A stretch of 45,145 bases of DNA, taken from contig BBXU01001171.1 of the NCBI GenBank assembly GCA_001598975.1, positions 1 to 45,145 on the forward strand, given 5' to 3'. Below the pieces are notes generated by a model. That model saw nothing but the letters and a program-made list of their open reading frames with translations. It searched no databases and was not told the DNA's origin. This stretch comes from Parachlorella kessleri (Eukaryota > Chlorophyta > Trebouxiophyceae > Chlorellales > Chlorellaceae). The translations under genes and the position numbers were made by a program. Of this stretch, positions 11,516 to 22,987 are shown piece by piece (the first letter of the stretch is position 1; every line of letters begins with the position of its first letter).

Positions 11516-14045
11516 ATGGCAGCCGGCGCACCTGTGCCTTGTGAGGAGGAACCACAGCAGCACTCGGGGCCTGCAGATGTCCCAGGTGCGAGAGTGGCAG
11601 CAGATAGCGGTGGTGACAGCCAGACAGCCCCTTCACGGAGCTGGTTGGTGTGTGCTCAACCAGCAACGCCGTGCAAGTAGCCGTCCAAGGTGGCATTGCA
11701 AGCAGCAAGGAGGATATTATTAGCTATCCTTGGAACGGTCACTGCTGTGGCACTGTGCTCACAAGATGGTGCCAACACCTCGGCGGTGGCTGCTTACAAC
11801 GTGTACCGGGTATCTCCAGTGTGGTCACATGACCAGGCTGTATATTCACCTTGTGCAGGCTCAACTGACCAGCAGCATGGGACACTTGCGCTGGTGCCTG
11901 AAGCAGTCGTTGGCAAGCAGCCAAGGAGCCCTCGCCTCAGCTGCGGGGCTAGTGCAGCGGTAGCAGTGCCACCACCCGCGGAGTTTGTGTGTCCGGTTTG
12001 CCTGGCCCTCATGCGAGACCCAGTTGTCATCCCGACGGGCCAAACGTAAGTCTGGCTGCTAGTCCGTTTTGGAGTGGTGTACGGCTGTCCAAGTTGCAAG
12101 CTTGTGTTGCCTACACCTGTGCTCGCAAGGAAGGCACAGGTGTTTGCTGGTGCTGTACCCGAATGCCACGCAGTTCTGCTGAATTGAAGTCCGAGAGTTT
12201 CATGGTGGTCTTGAGCGCGGCCGCTGGCTGTGCTTGCAGGTTTGAGCGGTCATACATTGAGGCCTGGCTTACCAAGCAGCCAAGCTGCCCAACAACCGGC
12301 CAGCGCTTGCAGCGGCCTGTGCCCATCGTCCCAGTATATGCTCTGCGGAGCGCCATAGAGAAGTGGGCGCACGAAAATGCACCATGGCTGCTGGTGAGTA
12401 CCTTTGTGCAGAGCGTAGTACTATTGCGCTTGCTGGGTGCTGGGCAGAGGTTGCCACCAGCCATTAATCGTTGCTGGCAGAAACTGGGTTGGTAGCTGCT
12501 CACCCTGATGGATAATCTGAGTCCTGTTCGGCTACGAAGAAAGATGTGTGTGACACTGTTCTTACTATAGATTTGCCAGCATCTGTTGTTGGCTTAGCAA
12601 GGGAGCTTTGAGAAAAGGGTTAAAATGTCTTTTCAAGATTGCAACAAAGTGAGCCGTGTGTGCAGGATGAGGATGGCAATGTGCTGCCGCCGTGTGACCA
12701 GCCAGGCGCCTTGGAGACCCCCCTGCCCCCTCTAGCAGCTGCAGGGCGAACCATGTCAGCAACCGCAGCAGCAGCAGTCCCTGCAGCTGGCTCCCGACCC
12801 AGAACTGCCCCTGGTGGCAGCGGCAGCAGCAACACCACGGCTGCCCGGAGATGGGAGGCCAGTCAGTGGACAGTGGTGATAGCAGCGGATGCAGCATCAG
12901 GGGAGCAGAGCAGCGGCGAAGCACCGCCGCCCTACTACTACCCAGCACCCCTCGGCCCGTCCCAGGGCCTGCCACCTATATCCAGCGAGAGGACCACCCG
13001 GCTGCCGCACTTCTCTCCTGCGCCGCTGCTGCCGGCCCACAGCTGCCGCGGCAGGGGCATATCTCGGTCTACGAACAACGCAGCGTCCTCCTCTTCATCC
13101 ACCTCTCCGACCGGCAGGAGGGACAGGGGTGACGCAGAGGCCTCTGGGGCACGCCGCTCATCCGTGCCGCGCCTGTCGCCTGCACCCCTGCTGCTGCCTG
13201 TGCGCTCTGTGCCAACCGCTCCAAGCTCACCTCACCCGCCAGGCAGTCCGCCGGTGTCTCGCCGGCAGGGCGGCTTCACCAGCCCACTGCCCTCCCCTCT
13301 GGGCCCCGCGGCGCATAGTGGCCCTTCTCGGCCGCGGCCTGTGTCAGCTGTGCCTCAAATCGCGGCGAGCGCCATGGACAGGGGGCACAGGGGCCAGCCA
13401 GATGTGCTCCTTGGGAGGGCTGGTCGCAGCCGGGACGTGCCTGGCTTCAGGAGCTCTTCCAGCAGAGGAGCTATCCCTGTCTTGCCGCCTGCGGTGGTGA
13501 TTGTCTCGGGCCGGCACCGCGATGCCAACGGCAGGAGCAGCCCCGAGGAACCACAGTTGCCACCAGCACAGCTGCAGCGGCCCAGGGACATTGCTGGTAG
13601 AGGCACAGCCGCGGCAGATATGGGGACTGCATTTTTAGCCTCAAGCAGTGGCAGGGGAGTGAGTGGGGCGGGGCTAAACACCCAGGCGATTAGGGAAGCT
13701 GCAGCCCTCCATGGCCTGCTAGTAGCCTCGGCTGCTGTTGCTGGCAGCACCCTTGCTGTCACAGAGAGCATGCGTGCTTTGAGTAGCAGCAGCGGAGGGG
13801 CCGAGATTCGAGGTACCTGGACTTCTGGCCAGACGAGCATTGTGGCAGGCGCTCCCCTGCTGCTATCTTGCAGTATGGCAAGTGGCCAGCGGAGGCAATT
13901 GCAGCAGCGCCCTGCTTCGGCCGCCCCAGGGCTTGCAGCAGGGACTAGAGTCCAGGCGGAGAGGGGTGTGCCAGCCCTGTCGCCCGCACCGCTGCTGCCG
14001 GCAGGTGTGTCGATGAAGAAGCACAGTGGTTGCGCCATTATGTGA
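11516..14045 (+). CDS. U-box E3 ubiquitin ligase candidate with C-terminal CaaX box
   Basis: Four exons: 11516-11585, 11859-12045, 12240-12393 and 12666-14045, 1791 nt, 596 aa, all GT-AG in phase. The U-box lies at about 65-135: EFVCPVCLALMRDPVVIPTG, TFERSYIEAWL, CPTTGQRL and a final helix YALRSAIEKWAHEN. U-box domains recruit ubiquitin-loaded E2 enzymes. The last exon encodes about 460 residues of low-complexity Ser/Pro/Ala/Arg sequence, probably disordered. It contains three copies of SPAPLLP (near 254, 308 and 576). The protein ends KKHSGCAIM, and CAIM fits a CaaX box of the type favoured by farnesyltransferase. No ARM repeats or kinase domain are visible, unlike many plant U-box proteins. 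The short first exon is the least certain part: its start ATG and the CAG|GTGCGA donor were chosen because they keep frame. A TGTAA lies 237 nt after the stop. Confidence 0.85.
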
Positions 14046-14281
14046 ATTTGCTTTTTCTGAGGCTGCGGTGGTATGTCGGTGGGTGCAGGTGTATGTGTAT
14101 AGCTTCCATTTACAAACGGCAGAGTGGCTTAGGGGCAGGGGGGCCACAAACTCAACCCGTTCCATCTTCCTTGGGTACTGTTGGTTGTGTATGAGTTTAG
14201 AAATGATGGGTGTGAAGAGGGATTACCACTTGATTTGTGCTGAGGTTGAAGGTTGCGAGCTGGTAAGCGGGAAGCTGTGCA

Positions 14282-14286
14282 TGTAA
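14282..14286 (+). terminator. Candidate poly(A) signal TGTAA for the U-box gene
   Basis: TGTAA is the usual algal polyadenylation signal. It lies 237 nt past the stop, a normal 3' UTR length. Confidence 0.55.
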
Positions 14287-14717
14287 ACAGTTGGTGGGGG
14301 CTCAGGTGCGCTTTCCACTTGTTTCAGCTTTGAACACAAGCAGCAGAGCAGTGGAAGTTTGTTCGCATATTTGTAGTAAGTATCCGCCGCGCTCCTGTGA
14401 TGCGAGTTTGTCCCGTGGTTCCCACTGCTGTCTATGGCCATGTCAGGGTGTGTCTGAGTGGGTTCCCTCCATTTTATGCCTGGATTGTGCAGGCACTTGT
14501 CAAACTGTTATTTAAGTTTACTACACTTGCACACACAACATAGCCATGCTCTGCTTTTGTTTGGAAAGATACCCTACTCGAGTCTGTACTCTCCGCCATT
14601 GACTTCCTGTATATCCCGCAGTGCGCTCTCCGTCCCCTTGGATTGGGCTCCTGACTGTGAAGCTGTGCTCGCTGCAGTTACAGCCCCAGTGTTTCATGGT
14701 TGTGATCTGGCGAATTG

Positions 14718-14722
14718 TTACA
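14718..14722 (-). terminator. Candidate poly(A) signal TGTAA for the aldo/keto reductase gene
   Basis: ttaca on the plus strand reads TGTAA on the minus strand, about 290 nt downstream of the reductase stop codon at 15013-15015. The interval 14046-15012 holds both convergent 3' UTRs and no visible gene. Confidence 0.5.
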
Positions 14723-15012
14723 TGGAGCTAGTGATTTGTGCCATTGTACTAGCAATGTCAAGGTCACACTGCATCAGCAGCTGCACAATCAGCTAACATA
14801 GACCTTCCTTTCCCTGGCGCCATGAGTGCTGCATAGGCAGCAATCACCATCATGGGCAGCAATCACATACAGCATCAAACTTGAGGGAGGAACATGTAGC
14901 TGGGCCTATGTCAGAGGTGACAGCTACTCAACCAGGCCCCTACTTCCATTCACCCAACGCCCACAAAGTCTCGGGAACTTGGAAGGGAGGCCTAGCAGCC
15001 TGACTCCAGCAG

Positions 15013-17848
15013 TTACCAGATGCCGCCCCGCTCCCAGGTGTAACAGTCGCTCGTAGGCTGGACGCCATTGTCCAGCGCGACTTGTATTGTTTCCAAGTCC
15101 TCCTCGTCTAGTTGTAGGGCGCACATCTGCTGGTGGTCTGCTACGTGGTTGGCATTACGGGCTCCCACAATCACACCCGCCACCTGCACCATGTCGGCGG
15201 CACCCATGCAACTGCTGCTGACTGTTATATCCATATAGCCAATGCTGGCATTGACCTGAGGAATCTTAGAAGCATGGAAAACCTCAACTGCCGAGAGCCC
15301 CCGGTCGGGACGGACTTGTAGATTTGAGTGAGGGCAGGCAGGCCACACAATCCCAGAGTCCAAGATGTGAGCAGGTGGTAACGCAAATTTCACCTATACG
15401 GCGAACTCCTTTCCAAGAGAACAGATCCTAAGAATGCCAGTCCAGAACTTGTGAAGCAGAAAGAGCAAAGTTTGAATTCAGGGGCAGCTAGCTAACCCCT
15501 GTCCATCCGCCACCTACCATTGTTCTATCAAGCACCCATTTGGTGGCCACATCTGCAATGCTGACCCTGTGCTTGGCGGCAATCCCAGCAAGCACTTGCA
15601 GCAGCTCCTGAAGCCAGTCCCAGCCGCCCGCCTGGCCCAGCACGGCTGCATACTTGGCCTTGCTGGAGGTATCCAGTCGCACTCTGCGGGGGGAAGGCAT
15701 CCAGGGCATCCAGGGTATCCATTCCCACCGCAGCCATCCAGGGAAAAGCTGCCAGCTGCCTAGTGCCAGAATCCCAATCCCGCCAGCACGACACGAAGGG
15801 GGTGCTGCATGCATGGGTTGCCCAGCTGACAGCACCGTTGGGGTGGGCTGAAGGCAGGTGCGGAGTCACGCCCCCCCAGGTAGGCAGGTGCCTCTCTAGC
15901 GAGCTACCAAATGTTGTTAGCTCACTTGAGCTAGTTATCAGCATCATCAAGCGCAAGCACCACACCACTAGTTGCATGTCAAAGCGCATGCTGTCGGCAT
16001 GGGATTCAGTTGCTCATTCACGGCTGGTCCCAGCACCCAGGCAGCACACTGGCAGGGGCAGCATGCATCCCACTCACTCTCTTTGCTGCACGCCCAGGTA
16101 CTTGTCTGACAGGAAGCCGCCTGCCACAGTGCCATAGGACAGCAGCTTGATGCCATGCTGCTGGCAGAAATCTGTCATTGCGACCTCTGGCCGCCGGTCT
16201 ATGAGGCTGTACTGCACCTGCACAAGCATGCAAGCAGGGGCCGCGTTTGAGTTTCAGCGCGGGTCGTCAAATCACCAGGGCTGCCCAAGTTACCAGAAGA
16301 CAGTCACTAGCACTGCAGGATGGACAGCATGGTCACGATGTCGCCAGATGTCATGGATGGAAGTGCACCAAGCACTCCGGCGTCTGCTGCAATCCAGGGG
16401 TCACAGCAGTAGTCTACCACAAGGACAGCCAGACCCAAGGATGGGAGGAGGTCAAGCAGACTAATGTGTTCACGAAACAGTGCTTTCAGTGGCTCACCAG
16501 GCAGCTGGTACATACCTGGTTGCTGATAACCTTGGCACCAGTGTTGAGTATTTCTTGTAGCCGAGGCACATCAAAGTTTGTGACGCCCACATGCTTGATA
16601 GCGCCACGCGCCTGTAGTGCGCCAGCAAATGCGAACCATCAGCCCTCAACGGCTTTGTATGGCAAGGGGCCAACATCTACACCAAGGGTATCACTTACAA
16701 ACTGTCATAGATGACACAAGAAAGCATTGCATCGAATAATCTAGTTGCCACACCATTGTCATTGCATGATTGACTGTTGTAACCTGCCTGCAGCTCTGCT
16801 AAGTGTTGGGCTACCACGCTGTAGTTCTTGTTATTGTAGTCATCCCAGTAAAGTTGCAGCAAGTCGATGGAGTTTACGCCCAGCCGCAGCCTGCTGCCAT
16901 CAACACTCTGCATCAACACCGACTACTGTCAGCCTCCAGAGTTTACACACGCATACTGCGCGGCGAGTCTCACTTTGGCTAAACACTGGGATGCCTGGGA
17001 TGCCAGCAACTTTGCTTGCGCTTGTTCTACAGCCAGAGTTTACGCCTGGTTCCTGTTTCACAGCCTGCCTGCCAGAGCACCAGCCACAGGCCTCCCACCA
17101 CACCTTCTCAACCTCTTGGAATATGGCTGCTCGCCGCATCGTGTCCCCAAAGCAGCAAAGCTTGGTCAGCACTTGCGTATGGATGTCTTTTCGGTCCCAG
17201 ACAGAGGCAAGGTACTTGCCAATGAGCTCCTCAGAGGGCCCATAAATGTCCGCAGTGTCAAATGTGGTGATGCCGGCCTTGACAAAAGGCTGAAAGTCTT
17301 GAAGGGCCGCCGACCCTGAGGTGCGGTTGCTGGCCTGGTCGCCTCTGCCAAAAGAGGAGGGGGAACAACCAGGTAGCAGGCCGTGAACATCCCAAGCGGT
17401 AGGTTTGTGGCCAACCGGCGAAACAGTGAGTCACTTGACACAGGCAGCGCCTTGACTTTTGTGTGCCTAGTCTTACATGTGCCGACCGCCAAGCTGCCAG
17501 CAGCCCTTGATAACCTGCATGATAGTAGGTGTACCGTTAAGCCGCAAGGCTTGGCAGGCCAGCAATACACTTTTAGATAGGGTTCACCTGGCTGATACTG
17601 AAGCCTGGAGCTAACTGGGTACGCGGAACCGCTGGCAGGGGCCCGCCAGCTTGCACGTTGCCTGGCACCACAGCGCCAGCGCCGGGCGCCTCAAAGCTTG
17701 TGCCTAGACCAATCAAGCTGGTTGCCAGCAGTTCCCTACGGTTGCTGCCACAGATAACTCTGCAGCGCTTGGCGATCGGCCTAGTGCTGCTCGTTGCGTG
17801 ACTGAAGAAGTGTGGGCGCTCGCAGGAAGCAGCGCTGGGCACAGCCAT
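15013..17848 (-). CDS. Aldo/keto reductase, probably plastid-targeted
   Basis: Eight exons, in transcript order: 17588-17848, 17477-17514, 17104-17344, 16788-16907, 16516-16611, 16078-16217, 15518-15683 and 15013-15183, 1233 nt, 410 aa, phase kept. The first about 60 residues are Ser/Arg/Ala-rich like a transit peptide. The reductase core follows: QVIKGCWQLGGRH, FDTADIYGPSEELIGKYL (conserved Asp and Tyr), VLTKLCCFG (conserved Lys), HVGVTNFDVPRLQEI, LSYGTVAGGFLSDKYLG and VIVGARNANHVADHQQM near the end, the NADP-binding tail. Such enzymes reduce carbonyls with NADPH, but the substrate is unknown. Where relatives commonly read QFHWWDY this one reads QLYWDDY, so the usual catalytic His appears to be Tyr. 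Exon 2 is only 38 nt. Intron 4 needs a GC donor (CAG|GCAGGT at 16786-16787), because the nearby GT donor would break frame. The upstream neighbour GT61 lies in tandem on the same strand. Confidence 0.92.
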
Positions 17849-18368
17849 GGTGCTCTCCTGGGATCGATGGGAACCGTAGGCATGCCAATTGCATCAAACT
17901 GCCCAACGATCGAATGAGATCGGCCAGTATGACGTGCACGATGACTAAACATACCAGGGCGCAAGATCAGCTAAAGCCGGTGCTGACCACATCAGCACGT
18001 TCAGTGAGGGGAACGTACAATACGTACAGATAAAAGTACTAAGGTTAAAAGGCAGTCCTAAGAGATAGTCAGAAAGCGTACATACAGACAGACAGTCCTG
18101 GGCACGCCGGTTAGAGAGATAGCGATTGGACAGATACCACAATGCCTTTGCTAGAGTGGGAGCTAGTGCAGCATAATACCAACAGCTGAGGATCAGACAG
18201 TCCTGGACACACAAGAGGTCTGTTAATGGAGCACACTATGGAACCCACTAAAGCCTGCATAAGCTGCACAGCCGAGCAGTGCAGTGAGGGCGAGTGTTAA
18301 GATGTATTTGTCGCTGGCTGTCACCATGCGGGACATCCTTGGACACCCAGCAGCCTGACCAGCCGCTG
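17849..18368. other. Intergenic: reductase promoter and GT61 3' UTR
   Basis: 520 bp between two minus-strand genes. A motif near cagtcctgg(g/a)cac recurs at about 18090 and 18207, with a weaker match (gcagtccta) near 18052. No coding frame is supported. Confidence 0.45.
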
Positions 18369-21300
18369 TCAGCTGGGCTTTGGGCTGCTGTCCTTCTCTC
18401 CTTTCTTTTCATCGCGCTCCTTCGCTTCCTTCTTTTCATCACGCAGCATGTAGAACACCCTGTCCCTGGAGTTCTGCGCTGTGCTCTCGACCTGGCCCAA
18501 GGCAATCTTGATGAGGGCCTGTGCCAGGCTCTCAAACTCGATGCGAATGTGCTTGTCCCGGTTGTAGGCCACTGTTGACCCTGCAGGATATGCAGTACAA
18601 CAGCCAGTCCACGCGCGCTAGAGCACCTTGGGAGCACCCTTTGAAGCTCGGCAGGGAGTCCGCAAGTGCTGGAATCGCACTCCTGCTGGGTCACGCACGG
18701 CTGCAGTGCCTCGTCGGGCATATGCAGCACATGAGGGCAGAGGTTTACTTTGTCAGCAGCACAGAGATCCGCTCTGCTTGCCTATGCCCCGCTTCTCGTA
18801 CTCCCCAGGGAAGCAGTGGTCCTTGTCAGCCACCAGCCTGAAGTAGCCGGACTTGACGCTCTGGTCGTGCTCAAAGCTCTGCTTGTAGTAGCTGTCGGGC
18901 CAGGTGCCCGCAAAGTTCCAGCACAGCACCTCGACCACAGCGGAGCCGGCCGGGAGGAACAAGCCGTTGGCGAGGCCTGAGCCATGCAGGGACACCTGGA
19001 GCGCAGAAATGATGTCTGATTTCAATTTTTTTTCTAGATATTTTACTTTGAGAGCCTGCTAGGGGTGGCTAAACCCTAACCCGACATCATGAACCCAAAA
19101 CAAGTCAGATCGTCGGCATCCCCACCCAGGCGACCAGTGCTATTACAAGCAACGAGGCTGCAGCAAGCTCCCAAGAAAGCACGGGCGGGGGCCCCTTCAG
19201 AGCCCTTGTTTTTTACTTACAAAGGCATGCACCGTCTGCAGGCGCGCGATGTCATGGATGAAGGTGCCAGGGGTTGAGTCCTCCAGGGAAAAGCATTCCA
19301 CTGCTTTAAACCTGCACAGTACCTCACAGCACCAAGTTTTCCCTTGAAAAGGTTTGAGAGCGCTGGGTGGTGTGTCAGGTAGGGTTGAGTACTCCATGTC
19401 GCACAGGCTGTAACCATGGCGGAACAGTTTGAACAGAATGCAGTGGAATGGCATCAACACAGGGTGCATGTCCATGAGAGCATCAGGCCCCGGCCCCGCG
19501 CTGTGTCATGGTTGTATGGGCACATGATGGGGCACGACAACTCCAACTGAGCGCAAAGATGCTCAGTTATACTCGCCACCACCGACGCTGCCTTCCCTAC
19601 CTGCTCTGCTCTGGCGGCCGCCACTGTCGACAGCGCTCCAGAAGCTCAGCCAAGTTGACTATCTGCCGCAAGCCACCCTGCGCGCTGGAGCTTCGATTTG
19701 AGATAGCTACCTGCAAGCACCGAGGATGCAGCCAGCTAACTGTTTACTTAGGGTGGCAGGTAAGGCAATCGGAGAGGAGGTACGGGTATACTGGGCTGAC
19801 AGGGTTCTTTGCAGTGAGGTATGTTGCTGAGTTCAAGCACGCCAAGCCATGTGAGTTGGTATCCCAGCACACTGCAGCCTGCAAGCAGTTGTCCAGAAGG
19901 GCCACACCACAGGGAAAGGGAAAGCTAGGTTGTGGGTAGCTCTTGAACCAGCAAGGCTTTTGGCTTGCAGGCTGCACTGTATGCTTAGCTTAGCTGCAGC
20001 ATGCCGCACTTTTCATTATGGCATTGAAAGCCAAGCTTAGCTACAGCACACCGCACTTTTCACTCTGGCAGTGAAGGTGGTGAGCCAAGCACTAGGCACA
20101 GCGCAAAGGAGGAGAGACCCACCCGGAAAGTAGTCCCATCTGTGTTCTCGGTAAACTTCTCCGGGAGCTTCCCTTTATAGTATTTCAGTACCTTCACGAC
20201 AAAGCATTGTGAAAGTGTGACTAACCAAGGTGCAACTTTAGCGGCCCATCCAGTGTCGCTCATGGCAGCACGCAGCCTCCCAGGCGCGCCTCATATCACG
20301 TCATCACCCAGCTGATGATGACACACTGCATGCTACGCGCCAGGATGAGGCCTTTGCGGTTTTGGCTCTCACCCTCTGTGCAGTGCCCTTGAAGGAATAT
20401 GTTCCCCAGCCCTGCAAGAAAGCGAGCTCAGCAAGGAGTGTTGAAGCTGTGGCTACTACCCATGCATCCACAAATGCCACCCGTGCTTGGCCGCAGTATC
20501 AATGCCAAGCCGACAACTATTTCTTGAGTAGCAGTATCGCGCCAGATGTTGGCCCCGGGACAACTGTACGCTGGACATGGTAGCCCACGCAACATTCATG
20601 GTGTAAATCGACTGTGCAGCAAGCAAGCATGCCCGACCAGCATGGAATACGCACTCACTATGTTACAGATGAGCACATTGCGGAAGCAGCGTGGGAGGCC
20701 TTGCATGAGTCGCTCTCGAGACGATAAAGATGCCAGGCTCACTACCTGTCCAACGCATAGTGAAGATGTCTATACAAAGAGAAAAGCGGGCAGTTACAAG
20801 GCCAGGGCAGACTGAGAGTGTTTCACTTGGTCCCATTGAAGACCCTCCAGGAAGGAGGCGGGCAACTCTGTTTTTACCAAGCCCTGGGCATCTCAGCATG
20901 AGCAGTCCAAAGCGTGCTCGCCAGGCGCGGTACCAGTGACGGTACCTTGTTGTCAGAGAAGGCTTCAAGAAGGGGTTGATAGAAAGGTGGCGGATCCTGC
21001 ATTTGCAACAAGGCGCAGGCCACGTCGGCTGTGGCCCCTGCACAAAATTTCTGGTCCTATAACAACCAGCACTACACGGCTCTTACAAGCCGTATATATA
21101 GCTTGGCTTGTGAAGCACCACACTCGAGCAACACAGGAGCTACCTACCATGCCATTGGTGTCAGGTGCAAAGGTGACATTCCTGTCAAATACGCCCTCCC
21201 CACTCATGTCACTGATGGCAGTAAGTCGTCTCCTGCAGGAGTCAGTGGACACCCAAGTCAGCTACTCGCCCAATTTGCAGTTTGCCAGTCCTGTAAAAGT

Positions 21301-22444
21301 AAATGAGATGCAAATAGCACAGAGCAGTGTTAGCATGTCATGCTGCGCTTAGCCTGGTCGCTAGCAGGACAGCATGACAACATGCATCACGCCTGGCACA
21401 CTCACAAGAAGAATTCAGCATAGATGGAAAAGTAATGGGGCTGAAAGATGAGCGGCACAGTGCAGTTGCTGAAAGAAGCTGGCCGCCAAACGTCCGGCGG
21501 GTCAAGAAAGGTTGGGGCCCGGATATCAAGGGCAAACTTAGCCACCGGCCTGTAGTGAGCTGTCTGCACGAGCACAAACATATATGATTTGCCCGAAGCT
21601 GTTTAAGACTGTCAACCGAAATTGTGCACCTGGCCAGCCCAGAAGCCCAACAATCATTGTGGGCGTGCTGCACGACCAGCTGGCACAACTCCTACACCCA
21701 AAGACTTGCTAAACCAACTCGCGATGCTGTTTTGCTGGTGCTGCTACAGATAATAGGTGATATTAAGTCCAGGGCTCACCCCAAGAGGCTCAGGATACCC
21801 CGGCAGTGTCACATCCACCACTGGATTCTTGGGCTCAAAGAGCCCGTCCCTTGTATAGTTGGGGTGCCCTGGTGTCTTCTGCCCTGTGTGGAGGAGGATC
21901 CGTCCCTGGCAGCAGCAGCAGCAGCAGTTGCAGCAGGCTCAGCGCTGGGTGAATCTTAACCTGGGCGCCTGCTAGCAGCAACATTGCTAAGGGTCTGTGT
22001 TGGGCTGGGTCCGGCCTGGCAGCGGCAGTCACAATGGTGGCTGGGATAGCTGGAGTTACGGTGCACGTAAAGCAGACACTTAGGCAGCCCACCACGGAGC
22101 ACCTGGTGCACTTGCTGGTGCAGGTGGTTATGCCATCCCCTGTCAGTGCTGGCAAGGAGCCTAACCATACAGACCTGGTCAAGGCAGCTGTCCCTTAAAA
22201 GTCGACAGTGCCACTTGTCCAGCAAGTCCTCCCTCACAGCTGCCGGCTGCTCACACCTCAGCTGTGCTAAGGCTTGGCTGTTGCTGCTGCTGGGAAGGGC
22301 CAGCACTTTATGAAGAGCTGCTGTGTCTGGCATCGCCATCAGCCCCCTCCATGACGCCCCAAAAGCTACCAATACGACGAGAAGGAGAGCGCATACCTGG
22401 CCGTGGTACTGCGACAGCGCTGGCCGTTGCACCACGAACCTCAT
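18369..22444 (-). CDS. GT61-family (DUF563) glycosyltransferase, type II Golgi membrane protein
   Basis: Twelve exons, in transcript order: 22175-22444, 21780-21905, 21406-21563, 21144-21232, 20946-21037, 20659-20769, 20373-20411, 20123-20191, 19601-19710, 19221-19311, 18782-18995 and 18369-18580, 1581 nt, 526 aa, phase kept. A signal-anchor helix at about 17-31 (VCALLLVVLVAFGASW) follows a short basic N-terminus, giving Golgi topology. Family signs include FSNCTVPLIFQPHYFSIYAE, RERLMQGLPRCFRNV, AISNRSSS followed by GGLRQIVNL, and HGSGLANGLFLPAGSAVVEV near 389. Relatives transfer xylose or arabinose to wall polymers or N-glycans, but donor and acceptor here are not predictable. The tail after about 490 is highly charged (Lys/Glu/Asp), ending SSPKPS. 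The intron before the last exon needs a GC donor (ATAG|GCAAGC at 18780-18781). Exon 7 is 39 nt. The end of exon 4 and the start of exon 8 are the least certain boundaries. Head-to-head with CAS. Confidence 0.87.
19987..20080. repeat. Tandem 47-bp duplication in a GT61 intron
   Basis: Two adjacent 47-bp units (19987-20033 and 20034-20080) both begin agcttagct and share ccgcacttttca. They differ at several sites. They lie between exons 8 and 9. Confidence 0.85.
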
Positions 22445-22987
22445 GCTTCACAGAGGAGCCTGTGCCTAGATAAGGCATACTTCGTTCCAGGCATGCGTGG
22501 GCGTGAGTCAACGCGAAAAGATCGGCTTGTGCAGCTGCAGCACCACACAATCAGTGTTGCTACGATCGAAAAGACGAACTGGCAGCTGGAAAAACGCCAT
22601 CATGCAGCTAGTAGCTATTAGTAAGGGGGAGGGATTGAAATGGCTCAAAGCTCAAAGTCTAGGGCCAAACCAAGCATCTAACCTTGGTCCTCTGATGCTC
22701 TTATATGAGTCGCAGTGCTGGTGATCAACTGCTAGTCGTAGTGCTAGCGATCAGCCACCCCCCTTGCAAGAAGCGATCAGAGCTGACGGCAACGGATATC
22801 GCTCTGACTGCAAATGTGCACAAGATGATACCGAACGAGGAACGGTGTCAACCCAGTGTCAACCCATCCCCACCACGATGCTGCGGTGCTGCTGCGATTT
22901 TGCGCCTTCCCGTGGTAGTCTCCCAATCCCCAAACAGGAGCGTCCTTCAGGTCGCCAGATTTGTTATTCTGAGGGTCTTTGGCAGAC
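22445..22987. promoter_or_regulatory. Bidirectional promoter region between GT61 and CAS
   Basis: 543 bp separate the two start codons, so both promoters must lie here. A direct repeat of about 20 bp is visible at 22709-22728 and 22735-22754 (gtcgcagtgctggtgatcaa / gtcgtagtgctagcgatcag). It is a possible regulatory element, by inference only. Confidence 0.5.

Noticed and set aside
12639..14045. A separate 468-residue gene starting at the ATG at 12639
   Set aside because: The frame joins in phase to the U-box exons through an acceptor at 12664-12665, and the stretch before it is intron-like. It is better read as the last exon of the U-box gene.
16784..16787. A GT donor a few bases downstream for reductase exon 4
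   Set aside because: It would end in phase 1, whereas the next exon clearly begins at phase 0. The GC donor is required.
21956..22174. GT61 first exon continuing as a 162-residue open frame to 21956
   Set aside because: The CAG|GTC donor at 22173-22174 joins in phase to a second exon with family-like sequence. The remainder of the frame has no motif.
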